Part shown: positions 54,801 through 63,358 of the stretch, piece after piece | How positions within the stretch are numbered: the stretch's first letter is position 1 | Layout of the letters: every line of letters starts with the position of its first letter | Assembly: GCA_903847285.1 (NCBI GenBank) | Contig: CAINDH010000070.1 | Location: forward strand, 1-64,000 | Direction: 5' to 3' | From: an uncultured Verrucomicrobia subdivision 3 bacterium | GTDB lineage: Bacteria > Verrucomicrobiota > Verrucomicrobiae > Limisphaerales > UBA11358 | Length of the DNA stretch: 64,000 nt | Translations under genes and position numbers: made by a program | Notes under the pieces: generated by a model | What the model was told of the DNA's origin: nothing | Database searches by the model: none | Seen by the model: only the letters and a program-made list of their open reading frames with translations

Positions 54801-55685
54801 TCAAGCCTTCAAAAAGAAATTCCGCTGTTTCTCACTGATGGGCAAACCAAGTTTTTCCATCGCAGCCAACATATCTTCCCACACGCGGCGCTTCTCGCTC
54901 ATCGCCTGATTGCGCAGCAGATACGCCGGATGATACGTCGGCATCAGCGGAATGCCGCGATACTCGTGCCAATGGCCACGCAGCTTGGTAATGCCGGTCA
55001 GGCCAAGTAATCCTTCCATCGCCGTGCCGCCGAGGGCGACGAGCACTTTGGGTTTGATCAAATCAATCTGCTCATGCAGATACCGAATGCACGTCTGCAT
55101 TTCAGCGGGCGTGGGTTTGCGATTGCCGCTGGAACCGGCAGGCATATCGGGCCGACATTTCAAAATGTTCGCGATATAGACATCGCCTCGCGAAAGGCCG
55201 GTGGCGGCAATAATTTTTGTCAGCAACTGTCCCGCGGCGCCGACGAATGGTTCGCCTTGTTCATCTTCATCCGCGCCCGGCGCTTCACCTACGAACATGA
55301 GTTGCGCGTCAATGTTCCCTACACCAAACACCACATTCTTGCGGGAAGCCACGAGGTTTGGACATTTCAAGCAAGCCAACGCGCGCTCACGCAGCGCGGC
55401 AAAGGCGGCGGATTTTTCGGTTGCTGGTTGCTGGTTGCTGGTTGCCGGCTGAACCAATGGTATAGCGGTTACTGCGGCGGGTGCGAAAGCCGGTTTTGCT
55501 GCGACAGGCGGTGGAGAAAACGTTCTGGGCGCGACCGCCGGAGCTGGCGCCGCAGCCGGTCGCGCGGGCAATGCCAGTGCGCGGAGCGTTTCCGGCGCGA
55601 CGGCGATGTGCCGGACGCCTCGCGCTTTCAAACCTTCGAGGTGCTGGATGGTGGCGTCAAGCAATTCATTGTAAGCCGCAGACAT
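54801..55685 (-). CDS. Family 4-type uracil-DNA glycosylase
   Basis: Removes uracil from DNA. The 294-residue protein (ATG at 55685) has an N-terminal helical segment, an Ala/Pro linker (about 38-92) and a C-terminal UDG domain of the iron-sulfur family 4/5 type: Cys105 and Cys108 (CLKCPN), catalytic motif FVGEAPGADEDEQGEPFVG, KCRPD with Cys177, Cys199, and the DNA-binding motif PTYHPAYLL. Thermotoga-like family 4 enzymes use four such Cys for a 4Fe-4S cluster. Part of the linker (ATSNQQPATE) is encoded by a 7-base tandem repeat, so copy-number change would shift frame ahead of the catalytic domain. Confidence 0.9.
   Translation of the reverse strand: MSAAYNELLDATIQHLEGLKARGVRHIAVAPETLRALALPARPAAAPAPAVAPRTFSPPPVAAKPAFAPAAVTAIPLVQPATSNQQPATEKSAAFAALRERALACLKCPNLVASRKNVVFGVGNIDAQLMFVGEAPGADEDEQGEPFVGAAGQLLTKIIAATGLSRGDVYIANILKCRPDMPAGSSGNRKPTPAEMQTCIRYLHEQIDLIKPKVLVALGGTAMEGLLGLTGITKLRGHWHEYRGIPLMPTYHPAYLLRNQAMSEKRRVWEDMLAAMEKLGLPISEKQRNFFLKA
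55419..55446. repeat. Heptanucleotide tandem repeat within the UDG gene
   Basis: Three exact GGTTGCT units and one GGTTGCC. Because 7 is not a multiple of 3, loss or gain of one unit would disrupt the reading frame upstream of the UDG catalytic domain. Confidence 0.85.
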
Positions 55686-55819
55686 GGCCGCATCGTAACG
55701 GCTGCGCAACAGTTCAACAAAAGGTATTTGTTCACAAGCCGTCGGGCGGCGTTGCGGCATCCACAGTTTAGGCGATTGCGTTCGTGTCACCTTTGGACAA
55801 AGCTCCCGTCCTAATCCAC

Positions 55820-58174
55820 ATGAAATTCCGCCGCTCAATCATTCTTGCCTGCCTCTGCGTGCATCCGCTACTGGTTTTTGGTGAACGCACCGCGGAAAAT
55901 TTTGACTGGGGCTGGCGGTTTCAAAAATCCGACGCGCCCGGTGGCGAGCTTAATGAATTCAATGACACCACGTGGCGCAAGCTCGACTTGCCGCACGACT
56001 GGAGCATCGAAGGCCCGTTTGCGGAAACGAATCTCACAGGCGGCGCGGGCGCTTTTCTGCCGAGCGGACTCGCTTGGTATCGCAAACATTTTTCGTTGCC
56101 AGAAAACCTATCCAATCAAATTGTCCGCATCGAGTTCGACGGCGTGATGCAGAATTCAGACGTGTGGATCAACGGATTTTATCTCGGTCGCCGTCCGTTC
56201 GGCTACGCCAGCTTCAGTTATGATCTGAACGATCACTTAAACTTTGGCAAAACGCAGAACATCATCGCTGTGCGTTGCGACACCTCGGAGCAGCCGGCCT
56301 CGCGGTGGTATTCCGGCGCTGGTATTTACCGGCACGTCCGGTTAGTGACGATGGATAAGACTCGCCTCGCAGAGAACGGCGTGTTCATCACCACGTCGGA
56401 AGTTTCGATAGGACAGGCAACAGTAAAAATAGAAGTCTGCCTGACGAACCAATCCGTTGCCACCGGCGATATCATTCTGCAAAGCGAATTGATTTCCCCG
56501 CAGGGAAAAACAGTGGCCATCATTGAGACCACCCGGCCACCGCTTGGAGCCAGCAGCCAAGGCCGCTACCAGCAGCAAATTGTTCTGTCCAAACCGCTGC
56601 TCTGGGATTTGGATCACCCAAAACTCTACCGCGCGGTTACGGAGCTTCGCGCCGGCAAAAAAGTTTTAGACTCGGTGACGACAACCTTCGGCATCCGCTC
56701 GGCGGTATTCACCACCAACCAAGGCTTCGTGCTCAACGGGGAAAAAGTTGTCCTCAACGGCGTTTGCCTGCATCACGATGGCGGTGCGTTCGGTGCGGCG
56801 GTGCCGCTTGGCATCTGGGAGGCGCGGCTGAAAACGTTGCGCACGCTGGGCGTGAACGCCATCCGCACTGCGCACAATCCACCCGCGCCGGAGTTTCTCG
56901 ATCTGTGCGACCGGCTTGGTTTTCTTGTGATGGATGAATTTTTTGATTGCTGGACGGTGGCGAAAAATCCTTACGACTATCACTTGTTCTTCAACGACTG
57001 GTCAGCACGTGACGCCGCCGATGCCGTGCGCCGCGACCGCAATCATCCGAGCGTGATTTTGTATTCCATCGGCAACGAAATCCACGACACACCCAAGTCG
57101 GGCATCGCGATTCCGATTGCCAGCAATCTCGTGCAAGTTTGTCACACCAACGACCCGACGCGGCCCGTCACGCAGGCGTTGTTCCGCCCGAACGTAAGCC
57201 ACGACTACGACAACGGCCTTGCCGACTTGCTTGATGTGGTCGGCACCAATTATCGCGACAACGAATTGCTCGCCGCGCAACGCGCCAAACCATCGCGCAA
57301 GATCATCGGTACCGAGCAGCGTCACGATCGTCAGACCTGGCTGTGGCTACGCGATAATCCTTCGCACGCCGGCCAGTTCCTCTGGACGGGCGTGGATTAT
57401 CTCGGCGAGTCACGCGACTGGCCGCTGATCAATCATTCGTCCGGCCTTCTGGATCGCACCGGCGAGATCAAGCCGATGGCGTTCGAGCGCGCGAGCTGGT
57501 GGCTGAGCGAGCCGATCGTCCGCCTCGCCCGCCGCACCGCGCCGAACGACCGGATGCCGACCGATCCCGGCTACGGCGGGCCGGAGCTGCACACGCAGGT
57601 GCAGTTCGCCGATTGGACCTCACGCAATCCCGCACCCCATGATGAAACGGTCGAAACTTATTCCAATTGCGAAGAGGTAGAATTGTTTCTCAATGGCAAA
57701 TCGCTCGGCGCAAAAAATATTAATTCCGACGCATCGCCGCGCGTTTGGAAAGTCCCCTTTGCTCCCGGCACGCTGAAAGCCGTGGCAAAAAATGGCAGCA
57801 AAGTTGTCGCCAAAGACGAACTGCGCACGGCGGGCAAGGCGGAGAAAATAATTTTGACGACCGATGCCACGAAATTGTCGCCGACGTGGAATGACGTGGC
57901 GCGGCTGCAAGTGAAGATTGTGGATGCGAACGGCATCACCGTGCCGCGCGCAAACGATTTGGTCTCCTTCAAGATTTCAGGCCCCGGCTTCATTGCCTGC
58001 GTGGACAGCGGCGACACCGTCAGCCACGAGCCGTTTCAAGCGAGCGAGCGCCATGCGTTTCAGGGCGAATGCGTCGCATTCATAAAGGCCAGCGCGGCAG
58101 CGGGCAAAATTGTTTTGACGGCGAGCGCGACCGGACTGGCTTCCGGTTCAATCACGCTCAAGGCTGCAAAATGA
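55820..58174 (+). CDS. Secreted GH2-family beta-galactosidase-like enzyme
   Basis: A 784-residue exported enzyme (signal peptide RRSIILACLCVHPLLVFG from ATG 55820). It has the GH2 layout: sugar-binding jelly roll (TWRKLDLPHDWSIEGPF, ADSDV-like NSDVWINGFYLGRRPFGY), immunoglobulin-like domain, TIM barrel (LNGVCLHHDGGAFG, AIRTAHNPPAPEFLDLCDRL) and C-terminal beta domains. Glu420 in SIGNEIHDT fits the acid/base and Glu499 in IIGTEQ the nucleophile. It likely removes galactose or a related beta-linked sugar from plant polymers. It heads the cluster and overlaps the GH115 start by ATGA. Confidence 0.92.
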   Translation: MKFRRSIILACLCVHPLLVFGERTAENFDWGWRFQKSDAPGGELNEFNDTTWRKLDLPHDWSIEGPFAETNLTGGAGAFLPSGLAWYRKHFSLPENLSNQIVRIEFDGVMQNSDVWINGFYLGRRPFGYASFSYDLNDHLNFGKTQNIIAVRCDTSEQPASRWYSGAGIYRHVRLVTMDKTRLAENGVFITTSEVSIGQATVKIEVCLTNQSVATGDIILQSELISPQGKTVAIIETTRPPLGASSQGRYQQQIVLSKPLLWDLDHPKLYRAVTELRAGKKVLDSVTTTFGIRSAVFTTNQGFVLNGEKVVLNGVCLHHDGGAFGAAVPLGIWEARLKTLRTLGVNAIRTAHNPPAPEFLDLCDRLGFLVMDEFFDCWTVAKNPYDYHLFFNDWSARDAADAVRRDRNHPSVILYSIGNEIHDTPKSGIAIPIASNLVQVCHTNDPTRPVTQALFRPNVSHDYDNGLADLLDVVGTNYRDNELLAAQRAKPSRKIIGTEQRHDRQTWLWLRDNPSHAGQFLWTGVDYLGESRDWPLINHSSGLLDRTGEIKPMAFERASWWLSEPIVRLARRTAPNDRMPTDPGYGGPELHTQVQFADWTSRNPAPHDETVETYSNCEEVELFLNGKSLGAKNINSDASPRVWKVPFAPGTLKAVAKNGSKVVAKDELRTAGKAEKIILTTDATKLSPTWNDVARLQVKIVDANGITVPRANDLVSFKISGPGFIACVDSGDTVSHEPFQASERHAFQGECVAFIKASAAAGKIVLTASATGLASGSITLKAAK

Positions 58175-60651
58175 AAATCTCCCGCTGGCTGGCCATCGCC
58201 ACTCTTGCCGCAGCACAATTTTCCGCGCGCGCCGGGGACTTGATTCTGACGGATTTGCCGGACGCGAATGATTTCATTTTATCCAGCGACAAAATTGGCG
58301 GCGCAATTTTTGTCGAGACGAACGACGAACGCGCCGTTTTGCGCGCGGCGGGTGACTTGGCGAATGACATTGCGCGCGTGACGGGAACAAAGCCGGAGGT
58401 TGAAAACCAATCTTCACCGGACAAAAAAATCCGCGTCATCATCGGCACGATTGGCAGAAGCAAAATCAATGACCAGCTCGCCGCCGAAGGAAAATTGGCG
58501 ACGAGTGGCGTCAGCGGCCAGTGGGAAAGTTTTGTTTTGCAGGTCGTGAAAAATCCATTGCCCGGAGTCGAGCGCGCTATCGTAATTGCCGGCAGCGACC
58601 GGCGCGGGACGATTTACGGAATCTATCAGTTGTCAGAGATGATCGGCGTCTCGCCGTGGTATTGGTGGGCGAACGTGCCGGTGAAAAAGAAAAATGTGCT
58701 CGCGTTGCACGGCAACATTTTCAAACAGCCTTCACCCGCCGTAAAGTATCGTGGAATTTTTCTGAACGACGAAGACTGGGGCTTGCGTCGGTGGGCGGCG
58801 AAAACTTTCGAGCCGGAGACCGGCAACATCGGGCCGAAGACTTATGCGAAGATTTTTGAACTGCTGCTGCGGCTGCGCGCGAATTACCTCTGGCCGGCGA
58901 TGCACCCCGGCACGGCGGCGTTCAATTCATTTCCCGCCGATGCCAAACTCGCCGATGAATACGGCATCGTGATGGGCGCGTCGCATTGCGAGCAGATGCT
59001 GCGGAACAACATCAGCGAGTGGGATGAAAAAACTTTTGGCGAATACAATTACGTCACGAACCCGGACGGTGTCTTGAGATACTGGGAGCAGCGCGTCCGT
59101 GAAAACGGGAAATTTGAAAATGTTTATACCGCCGGGATGCGCGGCATCCACGACGGCGCGATGCCCGGCGGCGGCACGGAGCGCGAGAAGGCCGCGCGGC
59201 TTCAGACCATAATCGCTGGCCAGCGCGACATGCTCGCACGCAACGTCAACACAAACGTCGCCGCCGTGCCGCAGATTTTTTGCCCCTACAAGGAAGTGCT
59301 GCCGCTCTACCGCCTGATGACGAATCTACCGGACGACATCACGCTCGTCTGGCCGGACGACAACTACGGCTACATCCGCCAGTTTTCCAACGTGCGCGAG
59401 CGGCAGCGCAGCGGCAGCGCGGGAGTTTATTATCACGTCTCGTATTACGGCGCGCCGCGCGATTATCTCTGGCTCTGCTCCACGCCGCCCGCGCTCATCG
59501 CCGAGGAGATGACGAAGGCGTTTGACTACGGCGCAGACAAGGTCTGGATCGTGAACGTCGGCGATTTGAAACCGGCGGAACTCGACATCGAATTTTTCCT
59601 CAACCTCGCATGGAATCCGCATTCGTGGAACGGAACGAACACTTACGACCTGCTAGGAAAACAAATCACGCGTGATTTTGGCAATGAAATTGAGGCGGAA
59701 ATCACTTCCATCATGGCCGAATACTACCGCCTGAATTTCCAGCGCAAGCCGGAGCACGTGTTCTTTCCGACGAACAGCCTGTTTTCGGCGGTTGAAATTT
59801 CAGAACGACTGACCGCTTGGAAAAAACTTTCGGTGGAGGTTGAAGCCATCTGGAAAAATCTTCCGCCGGAATCCCGCGATTCTTTTTTTGAACTCGTCGC
59901 CTACCCGGTCGAGTCGGCGGCGAACATGAATGAAAAACTTCTCGCTGGCTCGGCGACGGCAGAAGGGGAAATCCACCGGCTCACCAAAATTTATAACGAG
60001 CAAACCGCCAACGGTAAATGGCGCGACATGATGTCGGATAATCCGCGTAAACAGGTTGACTTGGGTGTGCCGAAAATTTCTGCGAACGCCGCAGATTCTT
60101 CAACCGCAACCAACGTCATCGTGATCGAGGCCGAACACGCGTCGGTATTTGTTCCCGGCAAGGACGCTCGTTGGCAGAAGATCACCGGCCTAGGCTACAA
60201 CGGCGGAGCAGTTTCCGTTTTTCCGGCAACGGTTGCCGTCCGCGCCGCACCGGAAAAAATCCTGGCCGAGTCGCCTTGCCTGCAATTCAAAATATCGTTG
60301 CAAATTCCCGGCGACTGGCGCGTGACTATTCGCGCGCTGCCGACTTTTTCCGTCGAGACCGGCAAGCCGCAGCGTTACGCCATCGCGTTTGATGACGCGC
60401 CGCTGCAGATCGTTTCACTGCCGGCGAGCCAAGACGAGCACAACCGCCAGTGGCAGGAAAATGTCTTGCGCAACGCGGCGTTGACGACCAGCACCCTTGC
60501 AGTTTCCGTCGCCGGATTGCACACGTTGAAAATCTGGATGGTAGATCCCGGCATCGTGATTGACACAGTCGCGGCACAGGGCGGCCCGGCATCAGGCCTA
60601 GGCTATGTCTGGCCGCAGGAGACGCCCGCATCGCCAGAACTGTCGAGATGA
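58171..60651 (+). CDS. GH115-family alpha-glucuronidase-like enzyme
   Basis: An 826-residue exported protein (ATG 58171, signal peptide ISRWLAIATLAAAQFSARAG) of GH115, a family that removes (4-O-methyl-)glucuronic acid from xylan or glucuronate from arabinogalactan. Conserved blocks: IVIAGSDRRGTIYGIYQLSE, SPWYWWANVPVKKK, YRGIFLNDEDWGLRRWA, LRANYLWPAMHPGTAAFN, TLVWPDDNYGYIRQF and VYYHVSYYGAPRDYLWL. The C-terminal domain (VIVIEAEHASVFVPG) is the family beta-sandwich. Its start overlaps the GH2 stop as ATGA. In this cluster arabinogalactan or pectin side chains are the likely target. Confidence 0.92.
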   Translation: MKISRWLAIATLAAAQFSARAGDLILTDLPDANDFILSSDKIGGAIFVETNDERAVLRAAGDLANDIARVTGTKPEVENQSSPDKKIRVIIGTIGRSKINDQLAAEGKLATSGVSGQWESFVLQVVKNPLPGVERAIVIAGSDRRGTIYGIYQLSEMIGVSPWYWWANVPVKKKNVLALHGNIFKQPSPAVKYRGIFLNDEDWGLRRWAAKTFEPETGNIGPKTYAKIFELLLRLRANYLWPAMHPGTAAFNSFPADAKLADEYGIVMGASHCEQMLRNNISEWDEKTFGEYNYVTNPDGVLRYWEQRVRENGKFENVYTAGMRGIHDGAMPGGGTEREKAARLQTIIAGQRDMLARNVNTNVAAVPQIFCPYKEVLPLYRLMTNLPDDITLVWPDDNYGYIRQFSNVRERQRSGSAGVYYHVSYYGAPRDYLWLCSTPPALIAEEMTKAFDYGADKVWIVNVGDLKPAELDIEFFLNLAWNPHSWNGTNTYDLLGKQITRDFGNEIEAEITSIMAEYYRLNFQRKPEHVFFPTNSLFSAVEISERLTAWKKLSVEVEAIWKNLPPESRDSFFELVAYPVESAANMNEKLLAGSATAEGEIHRLTKIYNEQTANGKWRDMMSDNPRKQVDLGVPKISANAADSSTATNVIVIEAEHASVFVPGKDARWQKITGLGYNGGAVSVFPATVAVRAAPEKILAESPCLQFKISLQIPGDWRVTIRALPTFSVETGKPQRYAIAFDDAPLQIVSLPASQDEHNRQWQENVLRNAALTTSTLAVSVAGLHTLKIWMVDPGIVIDTVAAQGGPASGLGYVWPQETPASPELSR

Positions 60652-60698
60652 GTTTGCGCGTGAATCTGGCATGATTGGCGAATCCCACGCCGCCCAAA

Positions 60699-61778
60699 AT
60701 GAAAAATCCTGCCGCCAAGGTTATCGCAGCCGTCTTGTGCTTCTGCGCGGCGGGGAGCTTGGCGCGCGCGGCGGAATTCGCCTTCGGCGCGGACTTGTCA
60801 TTTTTGAAACAGGCCGAGGATCGTGGAAAGATTTTTAAGGACGGCACAAATGCGCTGCCCGGCTTGCAGATTTTCAAAAACCACGGTTACAACTGGATTC
60901 GCCTCCGCGTGTTCGTCGAGCCAGCGAGCAATGATTTGCCGAACACGCTCGCTTACGCCATCGCCGAGGCGCAGGACGCAAAAAAGCTCGGCTACAAAAT
61001 TCTGCTCGATTTTCATTACGCGAATTCGTGGGCCGATCCCGGCAGGCAGCCGACGCCGAGCGACTGGATTGAGTTGTCGCACAAGGCGCGCGTGAAAAAA
61101 GTTTTTGAATACACACGCGATACCATCGCGGCGTTCCGTGATGCTGACACGATGCCGGACATGGTGCAGATCGGCAACGAAGTCCGCGCCGGAATGTTGT
61201 GGCCGGATGGAAAATTGCCGGAGAATTGGGAAAATTTTTCTGATTACCTTCGCGCTGGCATCAAGGGCGCGAAAGCGGCCAGTGGTCGAAAAACAAGCCC
61301 GTGGATCATGATCCACTTTGATCAGGGTGGAAATATGGCGGCGACAAAAAACTTCTTCGACAACCTGAAACAGCACGGTGTTCGTTACGATGCCATCGGC
61401 TTTTCGTATTACCCGTGGTGGCACGGCTCCCTGATGGACTTGCGGGAGAATCTGGCTTTTGCTGCGAAGGAATATGGCAAAGATGTCATCGTGGTGGAGG
61501 CGGCGTATCATTGGCGAACAAATCGCGAAACGCGCGATGTCGTTCTGCCGTTTCCTGAAACCCCCACTGGTCAGAGCGAATTTCTAGATGAATTGACCCG
61601 CGTGGTGCTGGCGGTTCCCGGCGGTCGCGGCAAAGGAATCTTTTGGTGGGAGCCGGCCGTCGGTAATAGCGGCAGTCTTGGCTCACGCAGTTTCTTTGAC
61701 GAAGCCGGAAACTCGCAGCCTGTCCTGAACGTCTTTGATAAATACACCCGCCCGATCTCGAAAAAATCCGGCGGTTGA
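60699..61778 (+). CDS. GH53 endo-beta-1,4-galactanase
   Basis: A 359-residue secreted enzyme (ATG 60699, signal peptide ending LARAAEF) that cuts the beta-1,4-galactan side chains of rhamnogalacturonan I. GH53 features: FGADLSFLKQAEDRG at the start, NWIRLRVFVEP, ILLDFHYANSWADPGRQ, Glu161 in MVQIGNEVRAGMLW as acid/base, IGFSYYPWWHGS, and Glu267 in VVEAAYHWR as nucleophile. The C terminus ends GIFWWEPAVGNSGSLG, also typical. It follows GH115 by 47 bases and precedes the acetylesterase by 11. Confidence 0.95.
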   Translation: MKNPAAKVIAAVLCFCAAGSLARAAEFAFGADLSFLKQAEDRGKIFKDGTNALPGLQIFKNHGYNWIRLRVFVEPASNDLPNTLAYAIAEAQDAKKLGYKILLDFHYANSWADPGRQPTPSDWIELSHKARVKKVFEYTRDTIAAFRDADTMPDMVQIGNEVRAGMLWPDGKLPENWENFSDYLRAGIKGAKAASGRKTSPWIMIHFDQGGNMAATKNFFDNLKQHGVRYDAIGFSYYPWWHGSLMDLRENLAFAAKEYGKDVIVVEAAYHWRTNRETRDVVLPFPETPTGQSEFLDELTRVVLAVPGGRGKGIFWWEPAVGNSGSLGSRSFFDEAGNSQPVLNVFDKYTRPISKKSGG

Positions 61779-61789
61779 TTTCAGTTATT

Positions 61790-63343
61790 ATGTTAAAAAA
61801 AGTTTTTTCCGGATTGATTACTCTGCTGGCTGCGGCTTCCGCCTTCGCCGAGGTGAAACTGGCCAGCCCGTTCACGAGCCACATGGTGTTGCAGCGCTAC
61901 GCGAAAGTTCCAGTGTGGGGCATAGCCGATGCCGGTGAAAAAATCACGGTGGAATTCGCCGGTGAAAAAATTTCGACGAAGGCGGATGCCGACGGAAAAT
62001 GGCGAGTCGATTTGAAGCCGATGAAGACCAGCGCAGAACCGCGCACGCTCGTGGTGACCGGCAATCTAGAATCCAAAAACGAAAATCTAAAATGCGAAGA
62101 CGTGCTCGTCGGCGAAGTGTGGCTAGCGTCCGGCCAGTCGAACATGGATTTTTCCATGTCAAAAAAAGTGAAATACTTTGCGGGCGTGATGAACGAGGAC
62201 TTGGAAATCGCCGCCGCAAATTATCCGCTCATCCGCATGTTCACCGGCAACGCGCAAAAAACCTACGCGCCGACCAACCGCGTCGGTGGTAAATGGAAAA
62301 TCTGCACGCCGGGAAACGCGCCCGCGTTTTCCGCAGCAGCATATTTTTTTGCGCGCGACTTGCAGCGCGAAATCAAAGTGCCCGTGGGCATCATCACCGA
62401 AGCTTTTGGTGCGAGCACTGCAGAAGCGTGGATTGACCGCGAGACGATGGCGGGCGATCCAAAATTAAAACCGATGCTCGACCGTTTTGACGCGGCGGTG
62501 CAGAGCTTCCGCACCAATCCGCCCGCAGTCGTCGCGCCGCCACGCTCCGAGGATGTGAACGCGACCAACGCCGCTCCCGCCGGTCGTCGGCGCAGCACCG
62601 GCCCGCGCGATCCGGTGCAAGACCAGCACAACGCCACCGTGCTGTTCAACGGCATGATCGCACCCATCATTCCTTACGCGATTCGCGGCGCGCTCTGGTA
62701 TCAGGGCGAATCCATCGTGGACGCGAACAAGGGCGGCATCGCACTCTATCCGCGCGTGCAGGCCAAACTCATCCGCAATTGGCGTAAACTTTGGGCGCAG
62801 GGAGATTTTCCGATCTACATCGTCCAACTCGCGGGTCAGGAGGCAGCGAGCAATAGTCCTGAAGTCCGTGAAGCGCAGGCAACGGTTTTGCAATTGCCGA
62901 ACACGGGCATGGCCGTTGCGACTGATATCGGAGAACGTAAAAATGTGCATCCGCACAACAAGCAAGACGTCGGTAATCGACTGGCGCGTATTGCGCTGGC
63001 GAAAGTTTACGAAGGGAGCAATGAATTCTCTGGCCCCGTTTATGAATCCATGAAGGTTGAAGGTGAAACCATTCGCGTGAAATTTTCACACGCCGATGGC
63101 TTAACGGTCAAAGACGGTGGACTCAAATGGTTCAGCGTTGCGGGGGCAAATGGAAAATTTGTTCCGGCTTCAGCTAAGATTGATGGCGACACTGTTGTCG
63201 TCAGTAGTCCCGAAGTTGTCGCGCCGACGGCAGTTCGTTACGCGTGGATGAATTTCCCCGAAGGTGGCCATCTCTATAATTCTGCTGGCCTGCCTGCTGC
63301 GCAATTCCGATCCGACGCGCCTAAGTTCGATTTACACGATTAA
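61790..63343 (+). CDS. Sialate O-acetylesterase-type carbohydrate acetylesterase
   Basis: A 517-residue exported SGNH-like esterase of the sialate 9-O-acetylesterase family, often found in pectin and xylan clusters where it removes acetyl groups. Signal peptide FSGLITLLAAASAFAE; an N-terminal beta domain begins VKLASPFTSHMVLQRYAKVP; the catalytic Ser117 lies in VWLASGQSNMDFSM; AFGASTAEAWID and IRGALWYQGESIVD follow. A linker before the serine (LESKNENLKCE) is encoded by a 7-base-period repeat. In this setting, plant polysaccharide acetyl groups are a better guess than sialate. Confidence 0.9.
   Translation: MLKKVFSGLITLLAAASAFAEVKLASPFTSHMVLQRYAKVPVWGIADAGEKITVEFAGEKISTKADADGKWRVDLKPMKTSAEPRTLVVTGNLESKNENLKCEDVLVGEVWLASGQSNMDFSMSKKVKYFAGVMNEDLEIAAANYPLIRMFTGNAQKTYAPTNRVGGKWKICTPGNAPAFSAAAYFFARDLQREIKVPVGIITEAFGASTAEAWIDRETMAGDPKLKPMLDRFDAAVQSFRTNPPAVVAPPRSEDVNATNAAPAGRRRSTGPRDPVQDQHNATVLFNGMIAPIIPYAIRGALWYQGESIVDANKGGIALYPRVQAKLIRNWRKLWAQGDFPIYIVQLAGQEAASNSPEVREAQATVLQLPNTGMAVATDIGERKNVHPHNKQDVGNRLARIALAKVYEGSNEFSGPVYESMKVEGETIRVKFSHADGLTVKDGGLKWFSVAGANGKFVPASAKIDGDTVVVSSPEVVAPTAVRYAWMNFPEGGHLYNSAGLPAAQFRSDAPKFDLHD
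62063..62097 (+). repeat. Heptanucleotide repeat array in the acetylesterase gene
   Basis: Five degenerate 7-base units: AATCTAG, AATCCAA, AAACGAA, AATCTAA, AATGCGA. At 35 bases it is not a multiple of 3, yet the reading frame stays open through it. Confidence 0.65.
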
Positions 63344-63358
63344 AACAATAAAACAAAA

